Assembly: GCA_964352425.1 (NCBI GenBank)
Contig: CAYGRZ010000002.1
Span: forward strand, 1 to 64,000
DNA from: JAMWCX01 sp964352425
GTDB taxonomy: Bacteria > Omnitrophota > Gorgyraeia > 2-01-FULL-45-10
Direction: 5' to 3'
Length of the DNA stretch: 64,000 nt
This document shows positions 15,275-22,968 of the stretch, piece after piece (position 1 is the first letter of the stretch; the number at the start of each line of letters is the position of its first letter). Under the pieces are notes generated by a model. That model was not told the DNA's origin. It ran no database searches and worked only from the letters and a program-made list of their open reading frames with translations. A program made the position numbers and the translations under genes.

Positions 15275-15319
15275 CACATATTAATTAACATGTTAATATT
15301 TCCATGTTAATATGTTAAC
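15271..15319 (+). promoter_or_regulatory. Near-consensus promoter with overlapping dyads
   Basis: TTGACA (15271-15276) and TAATAT (15294-15299) are exactly 17 bp apart. A perfect palindrome attaacatgttaat overlaps the -10, and a second imperfect one (gttaatatgttaac, about 15306-15319) lies just downstream. An operator for an element-encoded repressor is likely. The promoter drives the Schlafen-like gene at 15352. Confidence 0.75.
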
Positions 15320-15351
15320 TCTATTTATCAAAAAAGGAGTAGATTTATTCC

Positions 15352-17067
15352 ATGACATCGACTGAGCTTAAAGAAATCATCCAATCGCTTACCGATTCCG
15401 GTTCAGATACGACGCATGTTGAGGTAAAAGCATGCCGCGAGGGCTTCCCGCGCAGAATGTGGGATACTGTTTCAGCTTTCGCCAATACGCCCGGAGGCGG
15501 CATTATTATTCTTGGCATCAGTGAGACACCGGAAGGCATAGATCTGATAGGCGTAAAGAATCCCGCAAAGTATCAAAGCGATTTAGCATCATTGTGCGAT
15601 CAGATGGTTCCGCCTCTTCGCCCCTTAATCGAGATACATAAATACGAGGGAAAAATCTTTGTGATAGCGGAGATCCCGGAAATATCCTATCAAAATAAAC
15701 CCTGTTATTATAAAGGATCCGGAATTATATCCGGCTCCTTTATTCGTGTGGCAGATGGAGATAGAAAACTTACACAATATGAAGTTCAGGGTTTTCTTGA
15801 TGGACAAGGCCAGCCACTCTATGATATCGAGCCTGTGTTGGAGAGCACGCCGGAGGATTTAGATAATAAGCTCGTTACTTCTTTCCTGCGCCGGATAAAA
15901 GAGAGGCACCCTAAAATTACTCAATGGGCTGACGATAGAATATTGCGCACTTACCGCGTCATTACCAATGTCGATGGCCGACCGCATCTGACGCTCGGAG
16001 GCGCTTTATGTCTTGCGGACTATCCTCAAAAGTTCTTTCCCGGCCTGGTAGCGCATGTTTTGGTTTATCCTTCAACTGAAGGAAAGCAAGAAGGAGGTCA
16101 AGGCGAGAGACTGCTTGATAATGTAAAAGTTGAAGGGCCGCTTATTCGCGCAGTCCCGGAAGCGATTCAGGTAATAAAAAGGAATCTACAGAAGAGGACA
16201 TTTGTAAAAGGCCTTTTCCGGGAAGATGTGCTTGAGTACCCCGAAATCTTCTTGCGGGAGGCTCTCGTAAATGCCGTTGGTCACAGGGACTATTCTCCTC
16301 TGGCGCGCGGCTCGGCCGTGCAGATAAAGATATTTCCTGATAGGGTTGAGATCGCAAATCCAGGCGGCCTTTTTGGCCCGGTTACAGAAGAACGACTTGG
16401 TGAGCATGGTCTACAGGCGACCCGCAATTCTCACTTAATGAAATTACTTGAAGATGCTCCAGTTCCGGGAGAAGAAAGGGTGCTTTGCGAAAATAGAGGG
16501 ACAGGTATTCCCGCCATGTTCGCCGCATTGATACGGGCCGGGATGGAGCCACCGGAGTTCTGCGATATGCGGACCCAGTTTAAAGTGGTATGTTCAAATA
16601 GGGCTATCTTTGATAAACAGACCCTCGCATGGCTTGAACAGTATAAAAATTTCGATCTTTCAGACCGGCAGCGCTTTGCCCTTGCGTATTTGAGACATAA
16701 AGAGAAGCTTGCAAATTCCGAATATTGCCGGATGAATGACTGTGATTCACGAATTGCATCTCGCGAATTAAATGAATTGGTGCGAGACAAAATCGTATTG
16801 CAGCACGGCACGCGTCGCTGGACCTATTATACGATATTGGAGCAGGAAGAAAGGATACCAGCACATAAAGTAAAACGGAAAGACAGACGAGAGGATATAC
16901 TTGCCCATATCCATCAACATCAACCTGTTACGCGACGGCAGATCCAGACTGCATTGAACGTAAGCGCCCAAGCAATCCTATACTGGCTGCGAAGGCTAAT
17001 GAAAGAAAAGAAGATAAGATCAACCACTAAGTCGACGAGAGATAGAAAAACCAAGTATACAATATAG
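15352..17067 (+). CDS. Schlafen/AlbA_2-HATPase protein, copy 2
   Basis: The 571-residue protein has the same plan as the 13007 gene but is well diverged. The AlbA_2 domain (about residues 15-130) shows HVEVKACREGFPRR and FANTPGGGIIILGI. The HATPase_c_4 region has REALVNAVGHRDYS (from about residue 302), EIANPGGLFGPV and ENRGTGIPAM. The C-terminus is a winged helix (TRRQIQTALNVSAQAILYWL) with a basic tail. An AAAGGAG ribosome site precedes the ATG, downstream of a tightly regulated-looking promoter. The next gene starts 39 bp later and is likely a partner. Possible roles: regulator of the element, or defence effector. Confidence 0.82.
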   Translation: MTSTELKEIIQSLTDSGSDTTHVEVKACREGFPRRMWDTVSAFANTPGGGIIILGISETPEGIDLIGVKNPAKYQSDLASLCDQMVPPLRPLIEIHKYEGKIFVIAEIPEISYQNKPCYYKGSGIISGSFIRVADGDRKLTQYEVQGFLDGQGQPLYDIEPVLESTPEDLDNKLVTSFLRRIKERHPKITQWADDRILRTYRVITNVDGRPHLTLGGALCLADYPQKFFPGLVAHVLVYPSTEGKQEGGQGERLLDNVKVEGPLIRAVPEAIQVIKRNLQKRTFVKGLFREDVLEYPEIFLREALVNAVGHRDYSPLARGSAVQIKIFPDRVEIANPGGLFGPVTEERLGEHGLQATRNSHLMKLLEDAPVPGEERVLCENRGTGIPAMFAALIRAGMEPPEFCDMRTQFKVVCSNRAIFDKQTLAWLEQYKNFDLSDRQRFALAYLRHKEKLANSEYCRMNDCDSRIASRELNELVRDKIVLQHGTRRWTYYTILEQEERIPAHKVKRKDRREDILAHIHQHQPVTRRQIQTALNVSAQAILYWLRRLMKEKKIRSTTKSTRDRKTKYTI

Positions 17068-17105
17068 GATGGCCCTATGGCGCGCTAAAGTAAGGATAGA
17101 GGACA

Positions 17106-18341
17106 ATGGGAAGAGCCGGGTTAAAAATAGAAATAGATAATGCGATAAAAAAAACAGCCGAGTTTATCCGGTTTTTGGATTCCTTAGGGTTTGATCCGGA
17201 TGATCTGCCGCGGGATGACATGCGCTCTTACGCCGAGGCTGACGCCTTTCTCCGTAATTATTTGGAAATTCTAAGCGCTTCCAAATACGTAAACCCACAG
17301 CAGTTAGACGACGCCGAGAAGCATGCCAAGAAGCTTAACGAGATCACCCGTAAAGCAAGAGCGAGCATAGTGAACCATGTCTTAGAGAATCTCGCCACGC
17401 CCGTCGAAGAGCAGTTTAAAGATTATAACGCTTATGCCAGGGCGGAACGGGCCTGGCATAGATACGGAGAATTTATCAAGAAACACCGGATGGAACAATT
17501 CAGCCTTGAAAGGATGCAGGCATTGATTGATAGGTCGGAAAGCCCAGAACTGCTCTTTTCGGTTTTTTTCTCGTTCCTCGACGGATCAAAGGTAGAAAAA
17601 TTCGACCCTCTCCAAGAGGCGTTGTACGTAATAGGAGAGTTATTACTCCATACTCCCCGTTCGGGACTGTCCTCTAAGACACTATATCAAAAGGGCAAGG
17701 AGGATCGGGATAAACAAATTAACAGCCTTAAGGAAGAGAGGAATACGCCATCTTTCAGCGATTATGATTTTAACGGTTTATTTAATAAGCTTGGCTCCCG
17801 CGATATCCAAGAAAGAAAAGACGGAGAAAAATTATTGGACCAACTCTGGAAAAATTATGTTGATGAGAAACACGGAAGGATCAAAGTGGAGGATAAGAAA
17901 CACCACAAAAACATAATAGCGCTTTGGGACGAGATGAAACGGAGATTCTATCAGGCGAGATCGGCCGATGAGAAGATGCTGGCTTTGCGGCCCTTGTCCA
18001 AAATCCGGTGCACTTTTATCCCTTCCCGGTTTTATGATGAGGTAAAGGAATTGATCCTCAAAGGAATTCTTGACGATAGCGGAAAGGTCAGGTATAGGAC
18101 GGTAAGAGTGATCGACAGCGTGGCGAGCGAGATCTTTGAGCATAGTCCAAAAAATTTGCAAGATCTACTCGACGCTATCAAAGATAAAAGAGACGCGTAC
18201 GTGCGGGAGAATAAGCTGACCGCATCAAGAAGGACCAATCCGAAAAACATTAAAGATAAAACCCTGCGTTCATTAACCCAGGGGATAGAATTTTTGGAAT
18301 ACTACTCAATGCGTTGGGAGTCAATAAGCCGCATACTTTAG
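17106..18341 (+). CDS. Helical protein of unknown function, partner of Schlafen-like gene
   Basis: I do not recognise this 411-residue protein. It is strongly alpha-helical and charged, with no signal peptide, membrane segment or obvious catalytic motif. The N-terminal half is rich in coiled-coil-like heptads (YAEADAFLRNYLEIL, DDAEKHAKKLNEITRKA). Residues about 300-360 (SRFYDEVKELILKGI, VRYRTVRVIDSVASEIF) resemble HEAT-type helix pairs. It follows the second Schlafen-like gene by 38 bp on the same strand and shares its AT-rich composition, so the two probably form an operon. It could be a sensor, scaffold or effector; nothing more can be said. Confidence 0.6.
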   Translation: MGRAGLKIEIDNAIKKTAEFIRFLDSLGFDPDDLPRDDMRSYAEADAFLRNYLEILSASKYVNPQQLDDAEKHAKKLNEITRKARASIVNHVLENLATPVEEQFKDYNAYARAERAWHRYGEFIKKHRMEQFSLERMQALIDRSESPELLFSVFFSFLDGSKVEKFDPLQEALYVIGELLLHTPRSGLSSKTLYQKGKEDRDKQINSLKEERNTPSFSDYDFNGLFNKLGSRDIQERKDGEKLLDQLWKNYVDEKHGRIKVEDKKHHKNIIALWDEMKRRFYQARSADEKMLALRPLSKIRCTFIPSRFYDEVKELILKGILDDSGKVRYRTVRVIDSVASEIFEHSPKNLQDLLDAIKDKRDAYVRENKLTASRRTNPKNIKDKTLRSLTQGIEFLEYYSMRWESISRIL

Positions 18342-18397
18342 TTCAGGTATTCATAAGAGGCGGTAAGAGCAGCTGGGTGCCCTAGATTTTGAGGTAT

Positions 18398-18436
18398 ATT
18401 TACATAACTATTTGTAATACAATGAGTTATGTAAAT
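18398..18436. repeat. 12-bp inverted repeat downstream of the island genes
   Basis: ATTTACATAACT (18398-18409) and AGTTATGTAAAT (18425-18436) are exact reverse complements around 15 bp. There is no T-run, so it is not a standard terminator. Confidence 0.7.
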
Positions 18437-18451
18437 TAGCACTTAAGATTT

Positions 18452-18488
18452 CGGACGCGGTTCGAATTGGTACGTACCGTGTCCGCCA
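18452..18488 (+). other. tRNA-3'-end-like hairpin (possible degenerate att site)
   Basis: CGGACGCGG (18452-18460) pairs with CCGTGTCCG (18477-18485) with one wobble, followed by CCA and then a terminator, as after a tRNA. It includes GGTTCGAA, like a T-loop, but no cloverleaf can be formed. The flank tctatattctccg after the terminator (about 18545) also follows the tRNA-Ser terminator (about 12108). Confidence 0.35.
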
Positions 18489-18497
18489 GTATATTTC

Positions 18498-18533
18498 AAG
18501 GCATTTCCGTTTCACGACGGAAGTGCCTTTTTT
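18498..18533 (+). terminator. Rho-independent terminator
   Basis: AAGGCATTTCCGT (18498-18510) pairs with ACGGAAGTGCCTT (18517-18529) with one mismatch, and a T-run follows. The stretch from here to 18840 contains no supported gene. Confidence 0.75.
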
Positions 18534-18702
18534 CTTTGATTTAATCTATATTCTCCGTCGGTGGTTATCCGCAGTAGTCAAACAGCTATCAACAGTCCTC
18601 ATCAGTCCTTGCCTGCTCATAACATCCGACTTTGGTTGTAAAATAGTTGTCAAACCTTACGGGACGTTTTTAGAACTATACCCGGATCTGTCCCGTTTTC
18701 CG

Positions 18703-18734
18703 TCCCAGAACTGTCCCCGGGGGCAGTTCTGGGA
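18703..18734. repeat. 11-bp inverted repeat in intergenic region
   Basis: TCCCAGAACTG (18703-18713) and CAGTTCTGGGA (18724-18734) pair around a C/G-rich loop. It resembles the GGGACTGTCCC words at 44125-44170 and may be a dispersed repeat. Confidence 0.6.
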
Positions 18735-18840
18735 TAAGAAATAAAACAGCTCTGAGATGGATTCTGAAAACATCCCTACATTGTACCCAGGGCAGATGGC
18801 CTGCCTTCCGAAACCCGTCCGACAGGCCGGGCAAAAGTCC

Positions 18841-18869
18841 TTGAAAAGAACAGGGCGGGGGCGTATAAT
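18841..18869 (+). promoter_or_regulatory. Promoter of the STAS-LptF operon
   Basis: TTGAAA (18841-18846) and TATAAT (18864-18869) are 17 bp apart, about 70 bp ahead of the STAS gene. Confidence 0.75.
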
Positions 18870-18939
18870 GAGAACGCTTAATTAGTATTATCTGGTTATA
18901 GATATGATCATAGGCCAAAGAATATCGAAGGAGGCCCGT

Positions 18940-19326
18940 ATGCAAACACTCACGGTCGTTATCACAAAGATCGCTGAAGGCGTGTTCAGCGTATCGCCGA
19001 AAGGGTCGATCGACTCGGATACGTATGAGATACTGCAGAAGAAGATGGAGCCCATGATGCGTCCCACGCCCAAGATGATCATATTCGACATGAAAGAGGT
19101 CGAATATATCAGCAGTATGGGCCTGAAGGCGATCCTCGACGCCAGGAACAAGGTTGAATCGAGCGGCGGGGCGCTTCTCCTGGTGAATCTCCAGCCGCAG
19201 ATAACGAAAGTCTTCGACATCATAAAGGCCATCCCCAGTAAGAACATCTTCAAGAGCCGCGAAGAGCTCGACCGGTACCTGACCGAGATACAGCGGCAGG
19301 AGATAGAGAAGAGAAAGTCCGCCTGA
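18940..19326 (+). CDS. STAS-domain (anti-anti-sigma type) protein
   Basis: The 128-residue protein is a single STAS domain. The loop YISSMGLKAIL carries Ser58/Ser59 where anti-sigma-factor antagonists are phosphorylated. The usual IFDMKEVEYISS strand-loop is present, and the C-terminus is a basic helix. The ATG at 18940 follows GAAGGAGG; an upstream in-frame ATG at 18904 has no ribosome site. Its stop overlaps the start of the metallophosphoesterase gene (ATGA-type overlap). No anti-sigma kinase is nearby, so its partner is elsewhere, or it serves a lipid or phosphate signalling role. Confidence 0.85.
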   Translation: MQTLTVVITKIAEGVFSVSPKGSIDSDTYEILQKKMEPMMRPTPKMIIFDMKEVEYISSMGLKAILDARNKVESSGGALLLVNLQPQITKVFDIIKAIPSKNIFKSREELDRYLTEIQRQEIEKRKSA

Positions 19327-20276
19327 TGAAGCGTTTTTTCACGATCGCAGCGGTCGTCATAGCCATCCTCGCCGTACATTCGCTCTCGCCCGTCATCTGG
19401 CTCTACCTCAAACAATGCCCGCCTCAGCCGACCAATGAGCAGGCCGTGGCAAAGCTCAAGGCAAATACGGGCGACCATTTCGCGTTCATCGCGTTCGGCG
19501 ACAACCATGCCGGCTTTATTTTCGACGACAGCGCGGCCGTCAAGATGATACGGCTCATGAACAGGGAAGATCGGTTCAAGAAGCTGCCGATAGATTTTGT
19601 GGCGAACCTCGGGGATGTCACGTTCTCGAAAGGCCGCGAGTGGGACTACCGCGTCTACGACAAATTGCGCTCGATGATACGATGGCCGGTCGTGAGCGCC
19701 ATGGGTAACCACGACTACCAGAAAGGCGGCTGGCGTATGTTTAAGAGCCGTCTCGGGAGCTGTCAATTCGCCTTCGCGAACCGCAACTCGTATTTCATCG
19801 TCCTGGACCTCAAGATAACCGACCCGACCGAGGAACAGTTCGCGTGGGTGGAGGGCGAGCTGAAAAGATCGGCCGGCTATACGCACAGGTTCATCTTTAT
19901 GCACAAGCCTCCGATATCGCTGTACCAGCGGTCGTGGTTCAGGCCGGAGCTCAGCCCGTGGTCGTATCGCCTCATGAAACTCTGCGAAAAATACAGCGTC
20001 GACATGGTGATGGCCGGCCACGAGCACATGTTCAAGGAGCGTCTCTTCGGCGGCGTGCGCTACATCATCTCGGGCGGCGGCGGCATGCTGCCGCAGATAC
20101 CGGAGTCCGATGGCGGCTTCCTGCATTATGTGATGGTCAGGGTGTACGGCGATTACGTCGATTACGAGGTGCGCAGGGTCTTCCCGCCGCTCTGGGAATT
20201 CCTGACGTATTATATGTGGAAAGAGGCATTTTACGGCCTCAAGCACGTCTTCTTTAAAGACGGCATCTTACTGTGA
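19326..20276 (+). CDS. Membrane-anchored calcineurin-like metallophosphoesterase
   Basis: The 316-residue protein has one N-terminal membrane segment (residues 4-28), then the metallophosphoesterase blocks: AFGDNHAG, NLGDVTFS, MGNHDYQ, FMHKPP and GHEHMFKERL. The first motif is GDNH where GDxH is usual, so the metal site is complete. The membrane anchor puts the domain in the periplasm or on the outer face. The neighbour LptF/G suggests a role in envelope lipid or LPS phosphate metabolism; this is inference. It overlaps the STAS gene stop and is followed 9 bp later by lptF/G. Confidence 0.85.
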   Translation: MKRFFTIAAVVIAILAVHSLSPVIWLYLKQCPPQPTNEQAVAKLKANTGDHFAFIAFGDNHAGFIFDDSAAVKMIRLMNREDRFKKLPIDFVANLGDVTFSKGREWDYRVYDKLRSMIRWPVVSAMGNHDYQKGGWRMFKSRLGSCQFAFANRNSYFIVLDLKITDPTEEQFAWVEGELKRSAGYTHRFIFMHKPPISLYQRSWFRPELSPWSYRLMKLCEKYSVDMVMAGHEHMFKERLFGGVRYIISGGGGMLPQIPESDGGFLHYVMVRVYGDYVDYEVRRVFPPLWEFLTYYMWKEAFYGLKHVFFKDGILL

Positions 20277-20285
20277 CAGGGGACG

Positions 20286-21380
20286 ATGAAAATACTCAGG
20301 GATTACATATTAAAAGAGTTCTTCCATTCGTTCTCGCTCTCGATAATCGTCTTCACGTTCGTCCTCTTAGTCGGTAACATCATACGGCTTGCCGACCTCG
20401 TCATCAATAAGGGCGTCGATATAGTCTCCGTCTTCAAACTCTTTTTCTATCTCGTGCCGTGGCTGCTGAGTTTCACGCTGCCGATCGCGGGGCTTACCGC
20501 GGTCATCCTGACCTTCGGCAGGTTCTCGAGCGACGGGGAGCTCGTCGCGATGAAGGCGAGCGGGATCTCGCTCTACCGGGTCGCGTCGCCGATCCTGATG
20601 ATCGGTGTGATCCTGAGTTTCGTCGCGTTCCTGCTGAACGACCAGATATCGTCGAACGCTTCATTCGCCTCGCGCCAGGTGATCAAGGAGATAGGGATAA
20701 AGAGCCCGGCGGCGTATCTCGAGGAAGGCACCTTCATACGGGGGTTTGAGAACTATGTCATCTTCATCTACGAGATACGAGGCAACAAGCTGAAGAACAT
20801 AAGGATATACCAGCCGCAGGAGGGTAAGGCGACCCGCACGATCGTGGCGGAGCAGGGCGAGATAAATTCCATTCCCTCAAAAAACATCATAGAGCTGAAG
20901 CTCTTCAACGGGACGAGCGAGGAGCCGTCCCCGACCGACCCGGAGAGTTTCTACAAGTTGAATTTCAAGACGTACTTCATGTCGCTCGACCTGACGAAGG
21001 TCTTCAAGAAGGAGAAGATCCAGAAGAAGACCAGAGAGATGACCGTAAGCGAGCTGCATGAGCAGATAGCCGACTATGCCGCGCAGAAGATAGACACGAC
21101 GCCGCTGTATGTGGAGATCTACAAGAAGATAAACATGTCGGCCTCCGGGATCGTCCTCGTCCTGCTCGGGATACCGCTGGGCATACGGGCGCACAGGAGC
21201 GAGAAGTCGATAGGGTTCGGGATAAGCTTGCTCCTTTTTGCCGTCTACTGGGGGGCGTTTTTGGGAGGAGTGGCGCTCGCGCTGAAGGGCGCCGTGCCGC
21301 CCGCTATAGGTGTTTCCCTGCCGAATGTCGCGTTTTTCATGTTGGGAACAGTGCTGTTCATACATACCGCAAGGAGGTAG
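20286..21380 (+). CDS. LptF/LptG-family LPS export permease
   Basis: The 364-residue protein has three N-terminal membrane segments, a large periplasmic beta-jellyroll region and three C-terminal membrane segments, the YjgP/YjgQ (LptF/LptG) layout. N-terminal ILRDYILKEFFHSF and GELVAMKASGISLYR are family hallmarks. These permeases pair with LptB to move LPS toward the outer membrane. Only one such gene is present here, so its partner must lie elsewhere. Whether it is F or G cannot be decided. Its position after a STAS and phosphoesterase gene is unusual. Confidence 0.92.
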   Translation: MKILRDYILKEFFHSFSLSIIVFTFVLLVGNIIRLADLVINKGVDIVSVFKLFFYLVPWLLSFTLPIAGLTAVILTFGRFSSDGELVAMKASGISLYRVASPILMIGVILSFVAFLLNDQISSNASFASRQVIKEIGIKSPAAYLEEGTFIRGFENYVIFIYEIRGNKLKNIRIYQPQEGKATRTIVAEQGEINSIPSKNIIELKLFNGTSEEPSPTDPESFYKLNFKTYFMSLDLTKVFKKEKIQKKTREMTVSELHEQIADYAAQKIDTTPLYVEIYKKINMSASGIVLVLLGIPLGIRAHRSEKSIGFGISLLLFAVYWGAFLGGVALALKGAVPPAIGVSLPNVAFFMLGTVLFIHTARR

Positions 21381-21385
21381 CAAAT

Positions 21386-21520
21386 ATGGGACAGAAAAGC
21401 CAGTACCAGATCGAGAATAAACAGAGGCAAAAGAGGAAAAAGGCGAGGCAGAAACTCACCAAGAAGGGCGAGAACCTGTCTGAATTTTATTACGGGAAGT
21501 TCTACATAAAGCAGGGCTAG
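21386..21520 (+). CDS. Tiny Lys/Gln-rich basic protein
   Basis: A 44-residue frame with its own AAGGAGG ribosome site and ATG at 21386, ending TAG at 21520. It is very basic in the first half (KQRQKRKKARQKLTKKG) and ends with aromatic SEFYYGKFYIKQG. It sits tightly between lptF/G and trxB, so it is probably translated. It resembles in style the Lys-rich small protein at 63255. Function not recognised; RNA or ribosome binding is possible. Confidence 0.55.
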   Translation: MGQKSQYQIENKQRQKRKKARQKLTKKGENLSEFYYGKFYIKQG

Positions 21521-21529
21521 GCGGGCGGC

Positions 21530-22471
21530 ATGTACGACATAGCGATACTGGGCGGCGGGCCCGCGGGCCTGACCGCGGGGCTCTACGGGAGCCGCGCGAG
21601 GATGAAGACCGTGCTGATCGAGCGCGCGGCGTGCGGCGGCCAGATCCTCATCACCGATACGATAGAGAATTTCCCGGGTTTTCCGGAAGGGATCAAAGGG
21701 CCCGACCTTGCTGACTGGATGGCCAAACAGGCCGCTCACTTCGGCCTGGAGGTCACGCTCGCCGAGGCCAAGTCGGTGGCTTTGGGTGAGGACGGGGGAG
21801 GGCCTTTTTCGGTCGAGCTTTCCGACGGCGCGAAGGTGCGGGCGCTCGCGCTCATACTGTCGACGGGAGCGAGATGGAACGAGCTGGGGATCCCCGGCGA
21901 AAAGGAGCTCGCGGGCAGGGGCGTGTCTTATTGCGCCACCTGCGACGGCCCGCTCTTCAGGAATAAAGAGGTCGTGGTGGTCGGCGGCGGCGATACCGCG
22001 CTCGAGGACGCGCTCTTCCTGGCGAAGTTCGCCGGCAAGGTGACGGTGGTCCACCGCCGCGAACGCTTACGGGCGACGAAGATACTGCAGGAGCGCGCGC
22101 TCGCGAATAAGAAGGTGGAGTTCTGCCTGAATTCGGTCGCGGTGAGGATAACCGGCGGCGCGAAGTGTGAGGCACTCGAAGTGAAGGATGTCACTACCGG
22201 CAGCACGAAAGCCATGAGGGCGGATGGCGTGTTTGTCCTGATAGGGATGGCGCCAAACTCAGGTTTAGTAAAGGGCATCGTGAAGCTTGATGAGAAGGGC
22301 TACGTGCTGTGCGATGACGATATGAAGACCTCGGTAGGCGGGATATTCGCCTGCGGGGATGTCCGTAAGAAGCTCCTGCGGCAGGTCGTGACCGCCGCAG
22401 GCGACGGAGCGACCGCGGCCTTCAGCGCCCAGCATTACGTCGAGCGCCTGAAAGGCGTCGAGTACAAATAG
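21530..22471 (+). CDS. trxB: Thioredoxin reductase
   Basis: The 313-residue flavoenzyme transfers electrons from NADPH through FAD to thioredoxin. It shows the FAD motif GGGPAGLTAGLYG, the redox pair CATC at C135/C138, the NADPH motif GGGDTALEDALF and the second FAD motif GIFACGDVR. Length is standard. It is the last gene of the STAS operon and precedes a tRNA-Phe gene with its own promoter. The AGGCGGGCGGC stretch before the ATG is a weak ribosome site. Confidence 0.95.
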   Translation: MYDIAILGGGPAGLTAGLYGSRARMKTVLIERAACGGQILITDTIENFPGFPEGIKGPDLADWMAKQAAHFGLEVTLAEAKSVALGEDGGGPFSVELSDGAKVRALALILSTGARWNELGIPGEKELAGRGVSYCATCDGPLFRNKEVVVVGGGDTALEDALFLAKFAGKVTVVHRRERLRATKILQERALANKKVEFCLNSVAVRITGGAKCEALEVKDVTTGSTKAMRADGVFVLIGMAPNSGLVKGIVKLDEKGYVLCDDDMKTSVGGIFACGDVRKKLLRQVVTAAGDGATAAFSAQHYVERLKGVEYK

Positions 22472-22473
22472 TA

Positions 22474-22502
22474 TTGACTACGCATAGGGTTCGTGTTAAT
22501 TT
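22474..22502 (+). promoter_or_regulatory. Promoter of tRNA-Phe
   Basis: TTGACT (22474-22479) and TAATTT (22497-22502) are 17 bp apart. The trxB stop codon lies just upstream. Confidence 0.55.
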
Positions 22503-22534
22503 AATCGTGCATATTTTTCCGATTGATGTGCCGA

Positions 22535-22557
22535 GATCCTTCGCTTCGCTCAGGATC
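22535..22557. repeat. GATCCTTCGCTTCGCTCAGGATC palindromic repeat
   Basis: GATCCT pairs with AGGATC around a GCGAAGC-type core. It lies between the tRNA-Phe promoter and the tRNA and belongs to the same family of dispersed tcctcag-type repeats as 1381 and 63694. Confidence 0.5.
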
Positions 22558-22578
22558 GGCCGATAAGAAGACCATGAT

Positions 22579-22653
22579 GCCGAGGTAGCTCACTGGTAGA
22601 GCGCTGCCCTGAAAAGGCAGGCGTTGCGTGTTCGATTCACGCCCTCGGCACCA
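22579..22653 (+). tRNA. tRNA-Phe (GAA)
   Basis: Acceptor GCCGAGG pairs with CCTCGGC, discriminator A, encoded CCA (22651-22653). The anticodon arm CTGCC-CTGAAAA-GGCAG gives GAA, and the T-loop is TTCGATT. A standard class I cloverleaf. Confidence 0.96.
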
Positions 22654-22716
22654 TTCTTCGGATTCACTGCGGCCACCTATCACACTGGTTGGTAGGCCTT
22701 GTGAATCCTCAGAATT

Positions 22717-22748
22717 CCAAGGGGGAAAACGGGGTTTTCCCCCTTTGG
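22717..22748. repeat. Hairpin downstream of tRNA-Phe
   Basis: CCAAGGGGGAAAAC (22717-22730) pairs with GTTTTCCCCCTTTGG (22734-22748) with one bulge. There is no clean T-run, but it may terminate the tRNA. Confidence 0.55.
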
Positions 22749-22831
22749 CGTTCGCTCACCAGTAATCATTCCAGGTTCGCTCACTGAACCCCCTTTCCTT
22801 AAAGGAGTCTCAATCAATCTCGGGCCTACTT

Positions 22832-22870
22832 TATACAAGAGAAGGAAAAATATTTTCCTTCTCTTGTATA
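22832..22870. repeat. 18-bp perfect inverted repeat
   Basis: Positions 22832-22849 and 22853-22870 are exact reverse complements around three bases. The stem is A/G-rich on one strand. It lies in a 315-bp gene-free stretch (22654-22968) and could terminate transcription or be a miniature mobile element. Confidence 0.85.
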
Positions 22871-22909
22871 TCTTATCCTTTTAAAAAGGAAATAATAGCC
22901 TCAATTACA

Positions 22910-22938
22910 TTGACCACATTATAGGCGAGTGGTATTAT
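22910..22938 (+). promoter_or_regulatory. Promoter of the 22969 gene
   Basis: TTGACC (22910-22915) and TATTAT (22933-22938) are 17 bp apart. Confidence 0.6.
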
Positions 22939-22968
22939 AATTCTACAGTCGAAAAAGAGGAGGCGCTT

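Noticed and set aside
12053..18450. Integrase or transposase gene in the tRNA-Ser island
   Set aside because: None of the island proteins shows the R-H-R-Y residues of tyrosine recombinases or a DDE/serine recombinase pattern.
18452..18488. A tRNA gene ending in CCA
   Set aside because: Acceptor-like pairing and CCA are present, but no D, anticodon or T arm can be formed, so it is listed only as a tRNA-end-like hairpin.
18676..18945. An 89-codon minus-strand frame before the STAS gene
   Set aside because: It crosses a perfect hairpin and the STAS promoter, has no ribosome site and no protein-like pattern.
22501..22683. Minus-strand frame over tRNA-Phe
   Set aside because: It is the antisense of the tRNA and adjoining repeat.
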